From Caldifarciminota bacterium (GTDB taxonomy: Bacteria; Hydrothermota; Hydrothermia; Hydrothermales; JAJRUZ01): a DNA stretch of 63,697 bases. This document shows positions 60,189 to 63,697 of this stretch, piece after piece. The DNA lies in NCBI GenBank assembly GCA_024277525.1, contig JAJRUZ010000022.1, positions 1 to 63,697 of the forward strand. Reading direction: 5' to 3'. The notes beneath the pieces are model-generated. The model did not search any database, was not told the origin of the DNA, and saw nothing but the letters and a program-made list of their open reading frames with translations. Made by a program: the position numbers and the translations under genes. Within the stretch, counting starts at the first letter, position 1; every line of letters starts with the position of its first letter.

Positions 60189-62018
60189 CTAAAACCTGTA
60201 AAGTTTAATCTTTTTCTCTTTTTTAAATAATGGCAAAAATACTCCCCTGATTTTTTCTCCGGGACCGACCTTTATCTCTATTCCCTTTTCTAAATATATA
60301 TACTCAAAAGGAGCATTTATTATTTTGAGAAAATATGTTCCGGGTCTAAGCGCGGTAAAGTAAAATCTACCTTCCTCATCCGTTATTGTTGAATAGCCAT
60401 TTAAACTGACAATTATATTGGGAATCCCTTTTTCATTTTCATCTTTAATACCGTTTCTGTTTTTGTCCACAAACACATAACCCGAGAGTTCCCCGAGCTC
60501 CTGAATCGGAATAATAAATATTTTCTTCCCGAATAAACCTGTCTCAAACTCAAACTTCTCCCCTTTTGCACTTCCGAGTTCGGCAGGAAGCGCACCGTAT
60601 CTTATCTCAATACGATGTTTCCCCGGTTTCAAAAATTTAAAAGAAAACCTCCCCTTTTTGTCAGTTTTTACTTTTTTTTCATTATCCAATATAACCTCCA
60701 TACCTTCCATAAATCTGTCGCCCTCATCAAGTGTAAAGTTTTTATTTTTATCATAATAAATTACACCTTCACATATTGAAAACCCTATCTCTTTGGGTTT
60801 TAAAGCAGTGGATAAAGAAAAGCTTAAATTATGATAATTCTTTTTTGAAAAGTTTGACAAAAAATAAGATAAACCAAGACTTAAAAGACTGAATTTTGAA
60901 TAAATTGAAATCCCCAAAAATCTCTTATAGATATTCTTTAATTCCTCTCCGAAATAGAACCCCGTTCTTATGATACTGTTCTTTATATACCTTATTTCAT
61001 ATTTTGCTGTCCTTCCATCAGAATAAATTAAATATGCATTAAAAAGAAAAGGATAAATATTTATTCTAAGATTAAAATTGTTACTTTCAAACATTGATTT
61101 TAAATGAGTAAATCTTATATTAAAAATCTTTTTGTCGTAAACAATTTCAAAACTTCTTTTAAAAATCATTTCATAATTTATGAAATTTATACCCCCTGAA
61201 AAGGAAATTATAGGAAACTTCGGAATAAAAAAAGTGGACCTCGTATTTACTCGGAATATCCTTCCTGAATAGTTCTGCGAAAAATTAATCGAGTACGCGG
61301 TAGCATATGAAAATTTTTTCAGATTAAACTTATAAAATCCCCGGGTTCCGAAATTAAGGGAAAATTTTTGTTTTCTTAAACTTAAATTACAAAAATTAGG
61401 AGTGTTAATTCTCAACCTGAAATTTATTCCTTTTTCCTCTTTTATAAATTCACCGTAAATTTCATCTGCCAATCCGAAACCCGATTCAAAAACAGAAAAT
61501 GCAAATTTATTTTCCACACTCAAGTATGCACCCGAATATCTTGAATATAAAGAATTTAAAAACCAAGGGGACATTTTTTTATTTTTTTTGATAACCAAAT
61601 CATAGTTGATATTTAAATTCGTTGATTTGCTGTAATTGTATTCAAATAGGGAAAAAAAATCGTTTCTCTTAAAAGATGGCACATACCCGCTGTATTCTCT
61701 TTCCTTTCCGAACTGGAAAATAAAATTACTCCCCTGAATTTTGACTCCCCGCAGATAGACAGAAATTCCGAAAGGAATATCTAAGTAAAAATAATTATCA
61801 CCCACAGATACCGAATATGACTTAAAGGGAAATGCATAATTAAAATGATATAAAGAAAATGTTCTATCAAATTTTGATATTTTTAGAGAATAAGAGTAAT
61901 TTTCATTTGAATAAAAGTTTGAAAAATAGTAGGTACTTTTTTTATTTCCCGGATAAAAATAATTGTTTCCGTATATTGAAAAAGTAAAAGAATAGGAAAT
62001 AATAAGAAATATAATCAT
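60189..62018 (-). CDS. Usher-like outer membrane barrel with two SdrD/CarboxypepD-reg-like domains
   Basis: 609 residues. A signal peptide (about 1-18) precedes a long aromatic-rich beta region (about 20-410). Two Ig-like regulatory domains of SdrD_B/carboxypeptidase-regulatory type follow: YYDKNKNFTLDEGDRFMEG to GRFSFKFLKPGKHRI (about 425-485) and VFVDKNRNGIKDENEKGIPN to GRFYFTALRPGTYFLKI (about 520-580). The last part is a short basic tail. The genes directly upstream encode a pilus-chaperone-like protein and two secreted subunit-like proteins, so an usher or assembly barrel is inferred. It is smaller than classical ushers (about 800) and no plug domain is evident. Confidence 0.6.
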   Translation of the reverse strand: MIIFLIISYSFTFSIYGNNYFYPGNKKSTYYFSNFYSNENYSYSLKISKFDRTFSLYHFNYAFPFKSYSVSVGDNYFYLDIPFGISVYLRGVKIQGSNFIFQFGKEREYSGYVPSFKRNDFFSLFEYNYSKSTNLNINYDLVIKKNKKMSPWFLNSLYSRYSGAYLSVENKFAFSVFESGFGLADEIYGEFIKEEKGINFRLRINTPNFCNLSLRKQKFSLNFGTRGFYKFNLKKFSYATAYSINFSQNYSGRIFRVNTRSTFFIPKFPIISFSGGINFINYEMIFKRSFEIVYDKKIFNIRFTHLKSMFESNNFNLRINIYPFLFNAYLIYSDGRTAKYEIRYIKNSIIRTGFYFGEELKNIYKRFLGISIYSKFSLLSLGLSYFLSNFSKKNYHNLSFSLSTALKPKEIGFSICEGVIYYDKNKNFTLDEGDRFMEGMEVILDNEKKVKTDKKGRFSFKFLKPGKHRIEIRYGALPAELGSAKGEKFEFETGLFGKKIFIIPIQELGELSGYVFVDKNRNGIKDENEKGIPNIIVSLNGYSTITDEEGRFYFTALRPGTYFLKIINAPFEYIYLEKGIEIKVGPGEKIRGVFLPLFKKEKKIKLYRF

Positions 62019-62749
62019 TTTATTTCTATAATTTTTTCTCCTTTTAAAATTTCTTCTGTTCCGTAATCAATCTCACAGATTAGTTTATATTTCCCCTTTT
62101 TTATATTGTTACCTATTTTAAATTTGTACCTTCTTTTCTGAAACGGCAGTATGACAAAATTGAGAAAGGGTTTTTCCCATATAATTTTGCCTTTTTCTTC
62201 AATATATACCTTACCTTTTGTTCTTATGTGAACAGGAGATAAGTTATACACAACAAAATATGGCTCATTGCTTTTAAATCCCATATCTAAAAGTTCAGCA
62301 GATTTTACATTTCCCTGGGGTAAAATTGCATAGATAGGAACCCCTATTTCTCTTACAATTCTTATTTGCGGTACCCTCTCCAATCTCGGGTATCCCCTGA
62401 ATATTATCATACACCATTTTTCGAGTGTTCTCATCGTATCGGGTAATGTAAAGCTCACCCTTACTTCCTTTTTTTCATTTGCTTCTAAATCAAACGCCCT
62501 GGGTGAAATCTTTACAAAATTCTTTAATGAGTATCCTTTCAATTTTTTCTTAAATTCTGCTTCCCCTTTTTCATTTATAATAAAATCTTCTGCATAAACT
62601 TCAATATGTGAAGGTGCTTCCCTTGATTCAACCATAAAAACTTCGGTATATACTTTTCCTTTTAAATAAAATTTCTCAACCCTGGCAGGCTCAACAAAAA
62701 TCCTGGGAGATTGAGAAACCGTTAAAATTATAAGTAATTTACTTAACAT
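62015..62749 (-). CDS. Periplasmic pilus-chaperone-like (PapD-fold) protein
   Basis: 244 residues. Signal peptide (about 1-13), then two Ig-like beta domains. The first resembles the PapD/archaic chaperone N-domain, with the G1-strand region VKISPRAFDLEANEKKEVRV (about 84-103) and EKWCMIIFRGYPR. The second domain runs about 145-240. Chaperones of this fold hold surface subunits for usher-driven assembly. The evidence is fold pattern and position; sequence identity to known chaperones looks low. It overlaps the usher-like gene by 4 bases and the upstream secreted gene by 11. Confidence 0.6.
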   Translation of the reverse strand: MLSKLLIILTVSQSPRIFVEPARVEKFYLKGKVYTEVFMVESREAPSHIEVYAEDFIINEKGEAEFKKKLKGYSLKNFVKISPRAFDLEANEKKEVRVSFTLPDTMRTLEKWCMIIFRGYPRLERVPQIRIVREIGVPIYAILPQGNVKSAELLDMGFKSNEPYFVVYNLSPVHIRTKGKVYIEEKGKIIWEKPFLNFVILPFQKRRYKFKIGNNIKKGKYKLICEIDYGTEEILKGEKIIEIK

Positions 62750-63200
62750 TTATCCTGAAAGAAATGTTTAAATTTATAGGCTCAATATCATAAATGTTAT
62801 CATCCTGTTCAACTTTTAAAATAATTGTAAAAGGTACAACTATTTCACCTTTTTCTTTATCAATTTTGAACCTGGCAAGATATACATATTTATCAGACAA
62901 AGGAGTAAAACCTTCGGGCGGTTTACCTTCAATATATTTCTTATTTATTGAAACCAAAAACTGATTAAACTCAATTCCGTAAGGAAGATTTCCTTTGCCT
63001 TTTATATATATCTCTATAAATTTTATATTTTCATCCTTTGCTTTTTCATATTCAATTTTTAAAAAATGATTACTTTTATATGCGGTGGTGTAATAGCAAG
63101 GAAAAGTGGAAGGAGGATAATAAGGGCTGTTTCTCAAATCAAACACAATAGGGGGACTCAGATCAAGAGAAATTATAAAAGAAATAATAAATAGAAGCAT
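62739..63200 (-). CDS. Secreted beta-rich protein, possible minor surface subunit
   Basis: 153 residues. A short hydrophobic signal (about 1-12) is followed by an all-beta domain ending PINLNISFRINVK. That terminal alternating strand resembles the end of the next protein upstream (TLTFRLYAQ), as in subunits that donate or accept strands. No family recognised. It follows the partial subunit gene after a gap containing the leader hairpin, and it overlaps the chaperone-like gene by 11 bases. Confidence 0.55.
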   Translation of the reverse strand: MLLFIISFIISLDLSPPIVFDLRNSPYYPPSTFPCYYTTAYKSNHFLKIEYEKAKDENIKFIEIYIKGKGNLPYGIEFNQFLVSINKKYIEGKPPEGFTPLSDKYVYLARFKIDKEKGEIVVPFTIILKVEQDDNIYDIEPINLNISFRINVK

Positions 63201-63223
63201 TTTCCCCCGAAAATGAAGGGGGT

Positions 63224-63238
63224 AGGGAATTGAACCCT
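63224..63238 (-). promoter_or_regulatory. Leader hairpin motif, surface-cluster copy
   Basis: Minus strand AGGG-TTCAATT-CCCT, identical to the Spy-gene copy. It lies between the partial subunit gene (stop at 63250-63252) and the 153-residue gene (ATG 63200). A CCCCC/GGGGG hairpin follows it at about 63203-63222. Confidence 0.6.
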
Positions 63239-63249
63239 ATAAAATTTTT

Positions 63250-63697
63250 TTATTGAGCATATAATCTGAAAGTAAGGGTAATGGTTGAGGTAGTGGGTTC
63301 ATCATCGGGTTCTGCCTGGAAGACGAAGTCTTTGCTGTAATCAGCCCAGCCGGTGGTAAAACCTCCTGAGTCCAAATTGATGGAAGTTGTAGAAAGTGAA
63401 GTCCAGGGAGCAGGGGGCGGATCCGTTCCCTCTGCGGGTGCAGCAGTGCCGTCAGGAGCAATATAAAGCTGGTCAATGAGTACCGTGGTTGAGAAATCTC
63501 CGCTTCCGAATACATCAAGATACCATGTTAAAGTTGTAGAGTTTGAGAATATCTCTACCACCACACCTTCCGCATTCGTTGCACTTGCAGAAGTAGGGTA
63601 ATAGTATCCGGGAAATACATCAGGAGGGTATGCAAGTGAAGGGCCAACAGGTGAATTGAGGTCAAAAGTTAAATCAGCGTCAACATAAAGACCAATT
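63250..63697 (-). CDS. Secreted beta-rich surface subunit-like protein (5' end outside window)
   Basis: The frame enters from the right edge, so 148 residues plus the stop are visible and the start is missing. The translation begins IGLYVDADLTFDL and ends STITLTFRLYAQ. It is all-beta, rich in Ser, Thr, Asp, Pro and Gly and poor in Lys, unlike its neighbours, and its DNA is visibly more G+C-rich (a segment encoding PPPAPW, for example). These traits suggest an abundant, exported structural subunit. It is first in the visible chaperone/usher-like cluster, which fits a main pilin-like component (inference). Confidence 0.6.
   Translation of the reverse strand, partial: IGLYVDADLTFDLNSPVGPSLAYPPDVFPGYYYPTSASATNAEGVVVEIFSNSTTLTWYLDVFGSGDFSTTVLIDQLYIAPDGTAAPAEGTDPPPAPWTSLSTTSINLDSGGFTTGWADYSKDFVFQAEPDDEPTTSTITLTFRLYAQ

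Overview
The window reads as chromosome of an AT-rich bacterium with an outer membrane. Evidence for this is SMC, ParA/ParB, enolase beside a DivIC/FtsB protein, a heptose kinase for lipopolysaccharide, TolC/MacA/MacB-type efflux, a PorV/PorQ-like barrel, and a C25 (gingipain-family) peptidase ending in a type-IX-secretion-like sorting tail. Low G+C, Lys/Glu/Ile/Phe-rich proteins, many 1-20 base gene overlaps and several genes whose relatives are mostly archaeal suggest a thermophile near the FCB group (candidate division WOR-3/Hydrothermae-like). That placement is inference from gene content only. No rRNA, tRNA or CRISPR array was seen.

Layout. 1-4054 (minus): cytochrome c maturation and metal/redox stress genes (ccmF, a CxxCH/EF-hand protein, a Met-rich Spy/ZraP-like protein, SHOCT, OsmC, thioredoxin-like). 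4055-4490: the only gene-free stretch above 300 bases, holding a decayed transposase end and a worn repeat. 4491-8271 (minus): smc and a flavin reductase. 8323-14641 (plus): a tight six-gene operon combining an OB-fold protein, a TctA-like permease, a UPF0282 hydrolase, a geranylgeranyl-reductase-type flavoprotein, a ferredoxin and a NapH-like polyferredoxin. 14647-18154 (minus): JAMM, HMA, M20, a secreted protein, PgeF, HD. 18177-26537: mixed metabolic genes including a PRMT-like methyltransferase, a CRP-like regulator, rpe, lpd and a DASS carrier. 26549-33196 (minus): hutU-parA-parB-M42-PorV-accA-DUF4388, in which hutU and parA each carry one in-frame TAA. 33322-36290 (minus): DUF3782-like, plsY-like, htpX, lemA. 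36402-45124: zinc ribbon, HIT, hldE-type kinase, an NtrC-type regulator, alternative GlmU, an amidohydrolase, a hybrid kinase. 45326-51308 (plus): C25 peptidase and a phosphate transport pair. 51448-60021 (minus): S2P, folD, divIC, eno and a split MacAB-TolC exporter. 60189-63697 (minus): a putative chaperone/usher-like surface-structure cluster running off the right edge.

Regulation. Sigma-70-like promoters (TTGAAA/TATAAT, 17-18 spacing) are easy to see. They fall into three groups: leadered genes with Shine-Dalgarno sites; genes whose -10 box sits only 5-7 bases before the ATG (probably leaderless mRNAs); and leaders carrying a small conserved hairpin, AGGG-TTCAATT-CCCT, always in the sense orientation. 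A REP-like dispersed repeat (GTAGGAGCGGTTTCCAAACCGCGA) occurs at three clear and one worn intergenic site. The points most worth a second look are the T-loop-like leader hairpin, the paired in-frame TAA codons in hutU and parA, the chaperone/usher-like cluster, the archaeal-flavoured reductase/ferredoxin operon, and the bacterial PRMT-like protein.
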